Part shown: piece by piece, positions 1 to 12,900 of the stretch | Layout of the letters: each line of letters begins with the position of its first letter | How positions within the stretch are numbered: position 1 is the first letter of the stretch | Origin: Todiramphus chloris collaris | Taxonomy: Eukaryota; Chordata; Aves; Coraciiformes; Alcedinidae | Length of the DNA: 64,000 bases | Direction of reading: 5' to 3' | Assembly (NCBI GenBank): GCA_025345505.1 | Contig: JANVCC010000030.1 | Coordinates: forward strand, 1,848,123-1,912,122 | The notes under the pieces: generated by a model | Told to the model about the DNA's origin: nothing | Databases searched by the model: none | Seen by the model: only the letters and a program-made list of their open reading frames with translations | Position numbers and translations under genes: made by a program

Positions 1-1
1 T

Positions 2-363
2 TTTAAGACACTAGTTTTTGCACAGCTATGTTCATGCTTGGAGCAGTGCTTATGGTGTAGTATCTCAAAAGAAGCTGAAAACAAGCTTGATGCAGATATT
101 GCCATTACCACAGACCAGGATATAAATGATGAAGATAAGAAATTTCTCCAGAACATTGCCAATGTTATAACTGGCCAAGTTGAGCTAGCAGTTCAATTAA
201 TAAGAATGTTTGAAGTTTGCATAACACTTTTCATCATCAGTACCAACCATACCTTGCCACATGGACAAAAAGAAAATTATATTCCCAGCAAAATTCATAT
301 CCAAAGGAACACTGCAGATTTCAAGGGACCTGACGTGGGAACAGCAGAACAAAGGAAAAATTA
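2..363 (+). other. Unrecognised open frame running in from the left edge
   Basis: The frame is open from the first bases of the window for about 120 codons and stops near 363. It includes a hydrophilic acidic stretch (KLDADIAITTDQDINDEDKK, roughly residues 28-47 counted from the edge) followed by a more hydrophobic part. There is no ATG near the edge, so if real it would be an internal exon or part of a processed pseudogene. I see no good splice donor near its 3' end: the possible GT sites after the acidic stretch are weak. The stretch has a coding-like feel, but I do not recognise a family and chance is quite possible. Confidence 0.15.
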
Positions 364-1504
364 GGAGAAGAACTTTATCTTTTCCTCGGGTCCTTGTGTA
401 ATAACAAGGGTGTAAAGAGAAAAGGTGTCACTGTTTACAATCAGATCTAAATGCATAAAGGATGCAGGAGATTTGCATTTAAGTGTCTCATTTTTACTCT
501 GTTGGAGTAAAATTTTAGCAGCCATCTTTTCTAACCTTCATTCTCATTTTTCCCCTCAAGTTTACGGATCATTTCTGGTGCCTCTTCAGTATTTCTCATG
601 TTTCTTCAAATTGAATTTTTCAGTATAATCTGGTGAAGTCCAACCTGGCAAAAGATGCGAAGAGTTACCTTGTGCGGACGTTTTTTCATAAACATTGTCT
701 TAAATTCTCATTTGAGGGCTGATCCAGAAATTCTTAGATTAACTAGAATCTGAACCAGATTATTATCCTGGCAGTTTAATTTCTAATGTAGGTCTCTCAG
801 TCTGACCAACTCTGTTAACTATGCTTCTTGAGGTTCCTCCTAAAACAAAGGTATCCCTTCAAATACCAAACAAATTGCAAAAGACTGCTCTCATAAATCC
901 ATGTAGCCTCTTTTAAAATGTAGAAGCTTATACAAACAAAGGGAAAGCAAACCAGCAGAGAGTCAACCACAGATGGGGCAAAAAAAAAAAAAAAAGGCTA
1001 TTCAGCTATTTCCATGATTAGTTTAGTAGTCTCAAGGCACATGTGCTTTAGCAAGCCAGGAGAAAGCAAAACTGCAAAAGCCAATACCCAGCTGCGTATA
1101 TGCCAAGACTTCTAAAATCAAATAAGCATATTGTGATCCCATTTGTAAATTATGTTCTGTAGCCCTTAAAAGGACTTCTAGAGAATTTTAGTCTATTATT
1201 TGCATACTTTCAAGACAGTATGATTACACAATTATTTAAGACCTCCCAGGAACTTTCCAGCAGTGATGAGACAGAGGACAGCACTCTCTCTACTGCTATT
1301 GAAAATCCTGCCTTTCTGTTAGTTTTGACTCTTCCTTAAAAAGACAGAAGAACTAGAAGAAAAGCTGCTTCTAATCACAAACAAAAGCCTCTATTTATGG
1401 AAACTACCACCCTCTCCCTTTGTTCCCCCTGCAGTAAAATAAGTTTACTGTGTCTATGTTCAGAGATCTTTAGACATACAGTGCTATATCTCCCTTTACC
1501 TGCT
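364..1504. other. AT-rich non-coding stretch, no gene seen
   Basis: No recognisable gene or repeat apart from a 16-base A run at 980-995. The 67-codon frame beginning at 425 has no recognisable domain and no splice context, and is treated as chance. Confidence 0.5.
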
Positions 1505-1950
1505 TGTCGTGGTTTAGCCTCTGCCAGCAGCTAAATATTATGCAGCCACTCACACACTGCTTCCACCCCCTCCATGGTATAGGAGGGAAAATCAGGGGTA
1601 AGAAAAAAGGTGAGACCCTGAGGGTTTAGATAAGGGCAATTTTAAAAAAAACAGAACAAAATACAAGGAGAAAAGAAAACAATAGTACTAATGAGATTAT
1701 ATATAAAGCTAGTGACAGGCTATACCTGTGCCCAGGATGATACTTTCCCCTGCTCCAGCCACTCTGAAGCTACACAGTGAACCAAGTTGAAAACAGGCAA
1801 GCCTGCTGTGGGACAGCCCTTCCCTTATATAGGGGCATGACTCAGTGTGCTATCAAATATCACATTGGCTGGTTTGGGCTGTGGCCCCTCCCAAGTGCTT
1901 GAGGGCAGCTGCGTGTAATAGTTAATCTGTACCAAACCAAGGGCACTGCT
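1505..1950 (-). mobile_element. LTR fragment of an avian endogenous retrovirus (fossil, probably solo)
   Basis: The segment opens with TGTCGTGGTTTAGCC and then follows the layout of a very common avian LTR family: a short C-rich part, a 'gggtttagataagggcaattt' part, a TATA-like CCTTATATAGG near 1823-1833, and a 'tggtttgggctgtggcccctccc' segment. I place it on the minus strand because in that direction the TATA-like box precedes the region that carries a polyadenylation signal in related copies, and the element ends ..CCACGACA. No internal retroviral genes adjoin it, so it looks like a solo or truncated LTR. It is clearly old. The right-hand boundary is approximate. Family level (ERVL or ERVK type) is from memory and not checked. 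Confidence 0.7.
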
Positions 1951-2749
1951 AAGTTTCTTGTTTCTGGAGCTCAGCTTACTCTTTTGACTATTTTTTCCAT
2001 TGCTTTTTAACTACACATGCTTTCCAGTAAGCTAATGAAGCACATGGATTTCCTGAACTACATGAAAAGATCTGCTCTGAAGCACCCATTGGCCTAAACT
2101 GCCCAGCAAAGTAAATGTGGCCCTGTCAAATCTACATACCTGAGCAGCATCTTTCCCAGGAGAAAGAAATACTGGATAGTAATATTACATATCACATCTA
2201 TTGCATTGTCTATTTCATGAGTTTTCTTCAAACAAGGACACAAACAAACATCATGATCCTTGAACACTCCTGTATGTTTTACAGTTTAATTTCTGACTAT
2301 CTCTCTCAAATTATAAAGCAAACATCTTCTACTCATGTTGTGTCCAATTATGTGGATGTAAAAAAACATGTAATATCTGGCTTATTCAAGAAACCAAAAC
2401 CAGACACATTACAGCAAGGCACAGCAAAGTCCAATGCACATGCTAACAGGCATCAATCACTGAAGTAAAACTGTTCCCTGAATGCTCTCCTCTGTGCTGC
2501 CTGTTGTTTCTGCTGATTGTTTCTGAACCCTCTTCCTTTACTTCCGCTTTTCCTTCAATCTGATCTCATTGTGCAAGTCCACTGAAAAGACAGGAAAAAA
2601 GTTACAGATCTAATGTGACCACTGCCATCCAGCTGCTAGCTGTCCTTGAATGGACTTTTTTTTTTTTCACTGATAACTTTTACCCAGATGGTTTATTTGA
2701 ATGATTGAAAGCAGAAAGTTTGTACAACTAGACCTTCTTAGATGTCTTA
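1951..2749. other. Non-coding stretch, no gene seen
   Basis: Nothing recognisable. The 117-codon frame at 2115-2468 has no family features or splice context and is taken as chance. A T run lies near 2658. Confidence 0.5.
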
Positions 2750-3032
2750 AGAATCATAGAGTTTTGTTTGGATGAGACCTTTAATATCCTCAACCATCAA
2801 CCCAGCACTGCCAGGCCACCACAAAACCATGTCCCTCAGCACCACATCTACACAGCTTCTAAATCCCTCCAGGGACAGGGACTCCACCACTGCCCTGGGC
2901 AGCCTGGGCCACGCCTTGGCAACCCTTTCAGGAAATTTTTCCTGATATCCAACCTAAACCTCCCCTGGTGCAACGTGAGGCCATTTCCTCTTGTCCTATC
3001 GCATTGTTAATTGGGAGAAGAGACCGACCCCC
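2750..3032 (-). mobile_element. CR1 LINE, 3' part (minus strand)
   Basis: Read on the minus strand this is the 3' end of an avian CR1 non-LTR retrotransposon. The plus strand shows the reversed tail (ATCATAGAG at about 2753), 'tccagggacagggactcc', 'ctgggcagcctg', 'aaatttttcctgatatccaacctaaacctcccc' and 'cttgtcctatcgc', all typical of the antisense of CR1 ORF2's last part and 3' UTR. It breaks off after 'gggagaagagaccgacccc', where an LTR fragment begins, and CR1 resumes at about 3447. Part of the CR1 consensus (roughly 150-200 bases by memory) is missing between the two halves. Confidence 0.9.
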
Positions 3033-3446
3033 TGCCATAGTTTAGAGCTGACCGCACGCGGCTGCTCAACGCACACCCTGCTCCCCTCACACCCCCCCAC
3101 CCCGCACACCCCCTCCTTCGATTGGGAAGGAGAAGAGGCAGAAAAAAATAAATATGCAAAAAAACCCAGTGGCTGAGATAAGAACGTTTTAATACAGCAA
3201 TGCAACAGTGGAAACAACAAACAAGAGCAACAAATAACAGTACTGAAGCAACGCACCCCAAGCACGGAGACCTAAAGACCCGCGAAAATGGGGCTGCAGC
3301 CCCGCTCCGCACAGCCCCGGCCCGTTTCGCACGCTTTGCTCGGCTCACACCCGCCACCCTTGTATAAGTGGCTTGACGTTTGTACGGTATGGAGTAACAC
3401 ATTGCCTGGTCCCATTGTCTATCTTGATTGTGACTCACACACAGAC
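3033..3446 (-). mobile_element. Avian LTR fragment nested in a CR1 (fossil)
   Basis: The segment starts TGCCATAGTTTAGAGCTGA, a diverged copy of the terminus seen at 1505, and continues with 'gtggctgagataagaacgttttaata', a GC- and CpG-rich middle, and a 'cttgtataagtggcttgacgtttgtacggtatgg' part that matches the TATA-containing section of the same LTR family. It sits inside a minus-strand CR1 and is therefore younger than that CR1. It is shorter than typical copies as I remember them. No internal retroviral region is present. I cannot define a clean target-site duplication. The orientation is inferred as for the first LTR. Confidence 0.65.
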
Positions 3447-3903
3447 GCCCCGACTTTTCATTGTCCTTCTCTGGACACACTCCAGCCTCTCAATATCCTT
3501 CTTGTAGTGAGGGACCCAAAACTGAACCCAGTATTTGAGGTGAAGCCTCACCAGTGCCAAGTACAGGGGGACAATACCTACCCTTGTCCTGCTGGCCACA
3601 CTATTTCTAATGCAAGCCAGGAGTCTGTTGGCCTTCTTGGCTACCTGGGCACACTGCTGGCTCATACTCAGCCAGTTGCTGACCAACACCCCAGGTCCTT
3701 ATCTGCTGGTCAGCTTCAAACCACTCATCCCCAAACCTGTAGCTTTGCATACATTTATTATGACCCAAGTGGAGGACCCAGAATGTGGCTTTGTTGAAGC
3801 TCATCCCATTGGCCTTGGCCCATTGATCCAGTCTGTCCAGACCCCTCTGTAGACTCTCCCTACCTTCAGGCTGTTCAACACACTGGCCTAACTTGGTGTC
3901 ATT
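3447..3903 (-). mobile_element. CR1 LINE, ORF2 (reverse transcriptase) part, minus strand
   Basis: This continues the CR1 interrupted at 3032. On the minus strand it encodes recognisable pieces of CR1 ORF2 from the reverse transcriptase thumb onward: 'LQRGLDRLDQWAKANGMSFN' in one frame and '[10 protein letters not shown]' then '[15 protein letters not shown]' in another. The frame changes inside the copy, so it is a dead LINE. The element is 5'-truncated at about 3903, as most CR1 copies are. The plus-strand frame of 169 codons across this region (3288-3797) is only its antisense shadow. Confidence 0.93.
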
Positions 3904-6900
3904 AAAGCCCACATCTTCAAAAACATTTCAATGTTTATCCCCCATTGGAAAAAAGGCGTCTGGTAACTAAATATTTATGCAGAGCTGTCTCTAGGCATTA
4001 TGTATGAAATTGCTTTGCCTGAGTTAAATTACAAAGACATATTAAATCTTTATGTAAAAACATTTTTCCTATTCGAAGGGAGCTTAAACTTATTCTACTT
4101 GAGAATCATCTGCTTGTGAGTTTAACATTGTTAAGTTGCCATTGTAATGATTTTTCTTAGCCTTTAACAAATGGACTTGCAAATAAATACATGAAATGCT
4201 GTATGAGTAACCCAACATATATAACAGAGAATACAAACATCTGGATAATAGAAAAGTTTGAGGCTCCCTCCAGGAGAATTGTTCTAGCTCATTCATCATA
4301 CAATAATAGTGGAGTCATGATGTAGCTTTAATCAAAAAAAACCCCAAAAAAACAGAGAGCTGAAAAATCACAAACTTGAGAATAAGTATTTATGAAGTTA
4401 AAATCTATGGAATCTCCTATCTGTACTCCTGTGCCTCCCTTTGCTTTTCTGTTCTGTGGCTGTACGATCCCCTATCTGATATCTCAGTTATAGCAATGAG
4501 CCAGTCACAGCTACAGCCATGAGATGATGTACGCTCCTCTAGCTAGCTAAAGTCAACAGCTCTATTCCCATGTTTGGGGTTTGTTTGTTCCCACCCCCGT
4601 TATTCCTTCCTTCTCCATTTCTGAGTGTTGGTTTGTTTTGCTTTTGTTTTTTTTTTTTCTCCTGCTACTTAGAACAATAACAAAAAGTAGCGAGGACAGA
4701 AATCATGACTACAAAAGGCCATAAACATTACAACAGTTGTGTGGTGACATTTTTACAGTGCACAAATTATTACCTAATGACATCTCCAGAGCTTCCAGAG
4801 GTTAGACTAGTCAGGGTCACAAGATACTTTTTGCTTTCTATGGCTATCCAGGGTAGAAAAGGTCAACAAGGGAGGTGTTCTTTCTCTGGCAGTGAACTTC
4901 CTAAGTTGAGATGAAGGAAAAACTACACAAATTCCTGAGACAAAGTAATCACCAGTATTTGATACTTCTGAAATTGTTTTCCTAAATTGTGTGATGAGAA
5001 AACATAGATAAGGCTTTGTCCTGTTTACCCTTCCTAGTAAGGATCTCTTATTTCCCAAACAAGGGCATCATATTTAAACACAGCAACTCCTTCAGCAGTT
5101 GGAACTGAATACATTGACCTTTACAAAGATTTAAAAATAACCTTGAATGTTGTCTTGCATTAACTTTCATTATTATTCAATTGCATCTGATGAGATGGCA
5201 GTAATTTCCACTTCTGGTTGCTATTGTTTCTTGTGTAACAAACACCTGCTCATATCTACCAGAGCAAACTATGTATGGAAAAATGTACAAAAAGCTCTCT
5301 GCTAAAATTCAGATAGAACAGGTCAGTATAGTGGATGTTTAGGGCATCATTCAGACCAGTATCTCTTTTACTCACCCTCAATACAATTTACACATATTTC
5401 TGCTATTTTTTCCTATTTTTCCTCATGCCACCCAATATTTTTAAGAGTGTTTGTTTAATCAGAGACAGATATTCTACATACATGACAGGATTCAGTTATG
5501 TGCTTCTGGAAAAAACAGCTGAAAATTACCAAGACTCAAATTCATTCAAGTGTTATCATTTTCAGAGACACAGAAAACAGGTTTGCTCTTTGTGCATATT
5601 TGTATGGGTAACAACTCTTTTCTCACCTTCCACTCTGCTTAAACTTGCACCACAGCATGTCAAAGTTTACTCTACAAAGGAATAGAATACATTGCTCTGG
5701 CCTACTCATTAGCCACTTGAATACCTTCAAGGATTAAGGACCAAGCAAACTGACTACTTTTAAAAACACAATACAATGTAAGAATGTCCATTACTCTCAT
5801 TCCATCAATATTCACTATGATTAGTGTTTCAAACTAATGGTAACTCCTCTCCAATGGCAATTCCCACTGTGATATCCCACCTCCCTTGATAGCAGTTCAA
5901 AGACAAAAGTGCCTGGAAGGCAGCAAAGCCAGGCCCAATTGAGATGGGATTAGCAACCAGCAGTCTCAAACAAAATCCTTTTTGGGGTCCTTCCCCATGG
6001 TCACCCATACATACAAAGAAGTAGGAATGTGGCAGCAAAGCCCCAGTGCTTTGCTATTTACAAGACCTGTAATATGATACAAGGAAAGTTATAGGCTTTT
6101 GATTAGATTTGGACCAGTTACAACTTTTACAAAGTACAGTCGTCATTTTTTTTTTGCATCAGGTGGACTCTTTGTGGAGAAATACATGGTAGCAGAATGT
6201 AATGTCATGAATGTCAATCCAATGAAATGCTTGATGAAAGGTGTGTTAACCATAAAAAAAAAAAAAAAAAAGTAAAAAATGCCGGCCATTCTATTCCTTG
6301 TTTTTTTGTTGGTAACTTTTCAGTAAAAGCAAAAGGTGGAAAGCACTAATTTTTTTTTGATCTGAAAATATATGTTGGAAGGATGAGGGAGGAGAAGCAA
6401 CAATGGTTTCAAAGTTGCATTTACTTCCCTGGTGTAAACAAAGTAAACCAAATTCAAGTAAATAGGTTCTCCTCTACCAACAGTCTGATACTATGTTCTG
6501 ACTTCAGTAAGACTCTTGCAAACAACCCTAATGGTCTGCACTAAGACCTTAACAGATCCCTCAGGTATTGATTAGTCTTGAATGAGCAAAGATATTTTCT
6601 GTTTTACTCACATTGTCAAAGAGATTTTCAAATATAAGGAAACATTAATTTTTATAAACTACTCAGTGTTAATAATTCATTACACTGCTGTCAGTAACAA
6701 TAATTCTTTTCTAGCTCTTGTTGTAATGATGTGAGGCCAGTAATAAAACTTTGTCCTTGCCAAAAGTACTCAGAAAAATAACTATTCCTCTTTCATATCT
6801 CCTTTCTGGATCGTACCCAGGTATTGACTTCACTATGACATGTGGGGAGAAATCCACATCTTTTTCCTTATATCTGGCCTGGAAGAGAACACACAACAGC

Positions 6901-9900
6901 CACGTGGGAGAAAACCTTTCTGAGAAAGCCCCTTTCCTGTACTTGAATAATGATCACACTTGAATGCAAAGATGTTCTGTTCTTTGCAACTACAAAATAA
7001 AATGACAAATAAATGCTTCATTAGAGTATGAACTCCGTAGCAATGCCACTAGCACTGAAGAGCCATCTTTGCCCCACTGATTTTGGTACTGAGTCAAAAC
7101 ACACTTTCCTCCTGTCCTTCTCAAACTGCACAATCAAGATGGGTAGCAAGTAGCAACAAAGCAAAAAGATCATATACCATTATTTAAATGTTTTGCCAGG
7201 TAGAATTCAGCCTATCTGAAGGACAATCTACCATATTTTGCCCGACAAACCCATTTCTAGGTTCTTTCCATAATTCAGGCCTAAGTCCACAATGTACTAT
7301 TTGTTTATTCTGCAAACATAACATTACTGTTTTCATAAATATATGTTTCACTTATGTTTAATTAGAAGAGGTTTTTACAACATTTTCACGGTAATATCCA
7401 ATCCCTAGGTTACTTGTGTACAGAATAATATTCTAGCTAAATATGTAGAAGTCATGTAACTAAGGACGCTTGCAATTCTACCAAAGTTTCCAAAAATTAT
7501 ATTGTACTTTGTTTTATGTTAGGATTGGTAAAATACTATTCCATAGGACAATAAAAGCAACTTACATGTTATGGATCTGTCTTACCTGGAAAGCATTTTG
7601 TACGATGCAGAGTTGCATACACATGTATTAAGTCTGTTTTGATAAGGCACAGAAAGCATGGAAATACAGATGAATGCCTTCCCTTGTGTCTGCTGTTATG
7701 TTTTTCTCCCTTTCTAGGCAACAGCACAAAAATGTGTGTGTGTAAGGCGCTATTCACAAAGCTGTGTTTTGACAGAGCTAACATACAAAGCAGCATAATG
7801 CTAGAAAACTCATCTAGGTTGTGCTTCATTTCAGACTTCAGCTCATCTATATGCTAATTCGAACTGGAAGAAAGTTGGATTCTTTCAAAGACTGTGCTCC
7901 TAATATCCTTTTAACACATAATTTAATATCATGATTTGGGGACAGGCAGTAAAAGTTGGTGCGTTAGGTTGTTCTGTATATCTGGTGATTGCTTCTTTAA
8001 GGGATACTGCATCAAGCATTGGCTTTTCAGCTGAAAGGACAGCAAGGTCTGTCAGTCTGATCTGGCTCATTGTGCCACATATGAAATGCTGGAGAGCATT
8101 AAATAACACTTCACAGAAACTAATATACAATAAAAAATGACATGGTACAAAGGAAGTATCTATTTTTGTACTGGCAATTGAACCACTTGTCACTGAAATA
8201 CCATTATTTGCATGTGAAACCTACTCTTTTAACACTTGTAACTATTGACTTCCAGACCCCTGTAGCGTAGGAAAAGAAAAAAAACCCAACATAAATCTGT
8301 AAACTGAGCTCTATTATCATTACAAATTAGTCAAGAACTAGGAGGTATTTTATGTCACATGGGGAAAAAAAAGGGGGGCTTGAGGGGCGAGAAGATATTA
8401 ATTAATTAAATTCACTTTGTGGTAGAAAGTTGATACAAAGGTGATCTTTGGGGCTTCTTTTTTTTTTTTTTTGCAACACGTTTTCCTTGCAGAGGTAGCC
8501 TACACTGACTTTTATCAAAGGTTTCTTGTAGAATGAAATTTTGTGATTTGGCATATTTTTAAAATTATTTTCATGCTTTAAAGGCACAATTACTTACAGA
8601 AGAACATTCATCATAAAGTTCGGATTGAATTTTGCTTGAAACATTTTTTTAGTTAAAAATCCTAAAAATAAGCAGAAACCTTCATTATTTTGACTCAAAA
8701 CCGTAGTCTTCGTGATACCAAATGGCAACTTGAGAAGTGCTGAGGGAGTGAACTTGCATTCATATATGTTTACAATAATAAAGCATTTTACAATAGCAAC
8801 AAAAAGCCTGCTCACCAATACAAATAATTCAACTGTAGTGGAAATTGTCAAAGACAAATTTCACCAAAAAAAAGCCCCAAACAACCTCACTAATTGTCAC
8901 AGTGACTACCAGATACCCTACTTGAAATCTAAGCAGTGAATGATCTTAAAGAAGAAAAAAAAAGATTTTATGTCATCAATATTCATACATCCCTTAACTT
9001 GAAGATAACATCCTCTAATGAAATGTAAGGACACCACAAATCACCACCCAGTACACCTGTCTCCCTTCTAGACAATCTTTTTAGTAGTCTTTAATTCTTT
9101 TGATCTGTCAGCTCCCATCACAGAACTTGCAGGAAGGAAGAAGTTTCATAACTTGATTAGACTCTGGGGTTAGAATCATCCCAACTAGTAAGTCAGTGTC
9201 ATCTCTTGGTCATACTGAAGTGTTCTCTCTGACAAATCATGTGAGGCCACTATTTTTCCTTTCTGCCTAGCTGCTAGCAACCCCACGGCTTTGTCAGATA
9301 AACATCCCAGTAAGTACATTGCACATATATATACTGTATTTATAAGTCATATGGAGTAGACATGCACCTTCTATCTTAGCTATATGCAACAAAATGTAGC
9401 TTAGAGATACTTGATCTATATTGGTGTGGTGGCCCACAATGGGAAAAGAACTCAAAATCGGTTCATCTGGGAAGCAGGCTGAAATCCTGGGAGTCATACA
9501 CATGAAACCAGACGTAAAATGCTCACAAGGGGCATTGATATAAAAACTACAAACATAAACCAAGAGTAATGTAATGGAGAGAAGTTACTTTATAACATCC
9601 CAGTCCCAAACTACTTAGAAAATAAAATATAAAATAGTCTTATGAATTAATTAGTATCCTCAAATTCTTTTTGTAGGATCTCAATATGCATTTAAATGGT
9701 TCAAAGATTTTAAAAAAGCATAATCATTTTTATGAACTTATGTAGTTTTCATCAGTTTGTGATTCCATAAAATCTCAAGTTCAATGTACATATCATAATA
9801 GCTTGTCATAAATGCAATCAGGCTTGAAATCCCTACATAATGAAAAGTGCAATAAATAACTCATTAAAAGGTGATAGACAAAGAAATTTAGACATATTTT

Positions 9901-12900
9901 GACTCTTCTGAAGGTATCTTAAGTATCTGTATCTACTGCATTTCTCAGAAAGCTAAACTCAGTTCAGATGTAATAAACAATGAGATTACTACAACCTTTT
10001 TCTTTCTTCAGCAACAATAGAGTCACGCATATAGAAGGATCAGAAGCAGTTTTGCACATAGCCTCAAACAACCTGTAGCAAAACTGTAGAAACTCTCAGC
10101 TGCCATTCCCACTGCTTGGGGTCAATGCTGATGGGTACCATAACACCATCAGTTAACTAACAGTATCACTAAGTCAATATCAGGGCATTTGCATTTACAT
10201 CCTGCAATGTTTGACAGAGATTCATTTACAGAACTTAAACTGATACTAATTACAAATTAAGAGTTTGTGCAGGCTTGGGAAAATCAAAGAAGAAATTTCC
10301 AATTACTTCAAAACTCTGCATGGATTTCTGTATCTACAGAAATAGGTGGTTTGAAGTTGCTTAAATCCTAAAAGGGTGGTAGAAAACATTTGAGAAGAGC
10401 TCTTCAAAAGCACAGGAAGTTACTACACAAATCAGAAGGCCAGGACATAATACCTGAAGTAGTAACAAAGTGTAATCAATCATGATGATTCTTGTTGCTA
10501 TTTCACGTGTTCCCTCTTCTGTTAGAGTATATTTTAAGGCACATTTTAGTTGCTTATAGAACCCAACTGATATAGTTAGAAGAGGATCAATCAACACTAC
10601 TGACCCCCAATAACTAGCTGCTTCCAACTGCTAATATTAACATATAAGTATTCTCATCAAAGCAAAAGTATAAAAAGAATATACAGGCTCAAGTATGCAA
10701 TGATTTAAAAGTCAATCTGTTCTTCCACCAAGGCAAGATAACCCTATAGGCTAAACAAAGTAAATGCATTTTTTTTTTGAGCAAAGGCTAAAAATTACCA
10801 GGCCTCAAATATGCGTATCCGGTAGGGAACTTTAGTAGACTGGAATCAGCATAGTTCAGTATAAGCCTGCAGCTGGCTTCTGGTACCGCCAGCTTAAATC
10901 ACTGTTGCAAAATGCAGCACAGGTGAGAATTACCCATGAGGAATTTCAATGTGTACTGCAGGTAGCCAAAGGACCACCTAATAAAAAAGTCTATACACTG
11001 AATCCCAGACATCAACTAGTTGCCAATATACAAAGTGTAGTGCTTACTGGCTAATGAACACTATATAATCAATTTAAATACTATATTAAGAGAAAAAGAA
11101 AGTGGAAGAGTTTTCACGTACAAATGATTTCCTTCTCATGGCAATTTCTATGATCTTCCCTTTGTGAATGTGAACCTGAAAGATAAATTCTTGAAAGTAT
11201 CCATGAAAGTTAAAATCTATATCCTGCTAGAAACAAAAACCCAGTCAGTATCAAAGATGAGATATACCAAATGAATCATACATAGGGAAAGGAAAGTCGA
11301 ATGTTGGCTTCAATGCATGGGCCAAGCCTTCAGGCCAGTATAAACTCATACAGAAAAACCTTTTTGTACAGAGAAAGACAGATATTCTAATAACTCCTTC
11401 AAATAATTTTACCAGAGGTATTTGTAGCCAATCCATCTAATTCAAAAAAATTCAGGAAAATCATTAAAATATATTATTGCTCATGGTTTGTTTACAGCAG
11501 AACTAAGGACTACTTAGAATTAAAGGAATAAACACAGGTAATTGAGCAAAAGATAGAGAGAGGTATTTTGGAACAGTTCCTTGAACAGATAAATAGATAA
11601 ATACCCTCTCAAATTGTGACCCTCTATAGGATCAATCTCTCCCCTTCTTAATTTCCTTTTGACAGCTCTATCAAACTAGTAGAGGCACAGTGAGACATTA
11701 CAGGTTCAAGTGTCAAAAGAACGCTCATGTTACATGGCTAACTACCTCATCATCCAGAGAAGGCAGGATTCTTCTGGGAGAACTGACAGCCCAACACAAA
11801 TACTAGCAGGGAAAAAACCAATACAGTGGAAGCAGAGACTGATTACATACATAGATTAAAGGATTTAAAGGACTAGGGAGAAACAACTGCCACTAAAACC
11901 CTGTGAAGAGATCACCCCAAAATGAAGAAAAACAGGCATGTACCACAGCGCTTTTAGTTTTGGAACATCACTTGCTATTTCCAGAGTGAATCTGAGATAC
12001 CTTTTCTCTTTCTCCATGCCTCCCCCATTTCCATTACCCAACCTACCCCTAACCCACCAAGCATAAAGATTCATGCCTTCATCACTTCTGAGACAAGTTG
12101 CTAAGTCACATGTTGGCTGATACATACCCAAAGTTATAATGATCCTGTGGTATTTCCTAGTCGAAGCAGAAGAAAGAGGAAAGACTAAGATTCCACTGTC
12201 TACATTACCCAGGTATGTTTATGAAGACACAGTAACATTTTAAGAGCAAGCACTGCTCAAAATTATTCAAGCAGGAGGAAAATTCAAGAGTCAAGCAGAA
12301 TGCCATTATACTAAAGCATAGACTATAAATAGAAGGATACTAACAAAAACTAGAAGGACTTCCCGTGGCAGAGGGTAATTTTTTCTCTAAGCCCTTCTCA
12401 TATCAAAGTTAAATTCAACTCTACATTTGAGAATAAGATGACAGAGTTGCAAAAGCGAATGCACTGCATCTTCACAGGAATCTTGCAGAGCAAGCAACGT
12501 GAAGCTAGTAGAGACATTAAAATGAAGAATAGATCTCAGCTTCAAAGGAAAAAGAATCACTTTCAGATTTACAATAATACTGTCATATAACATCATACTT
12601 AAAGAAGACAACATAAAAGGAATCAAAATACATATCTTGAATTATAATGGGCTTTATTCCTTTAGCCTTGGATGTGGAAAAAATGGAAATATAAGAGGCA
12701 AATGACATGAAGCTTTCACTAGCTTGGGGAAGGTGGTCCACTAGTTTTAAAAACTTTTCTCTGTCTGGGAATATTTAAGGTATGCATTTATCAAAGTAGC
12801 TCTGAACATAGCCTAGAGTCCATGGAGTTTGCTTCAAACAGAACAGGCACTTTTAAGCTGCCAGTGGACCATGTTGCTTATCTACACGAAGACTTACTAC

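Noticed and set aside
1505-3446. The two LTR fragments as the ends of one provirus
   Set aside because: They differ strongly in wording and composition, the interval holds ordinary sequence plus a CR1 end, and no retroviral internal region lies between them.
3288-3797. 169-codon plus-strand frame, the longest in the window
   Set aside because: It runs through the LTR fragment and the antisense of CR1 ORF2, so it is a shadow of a minus-strand LINE and not a gene.
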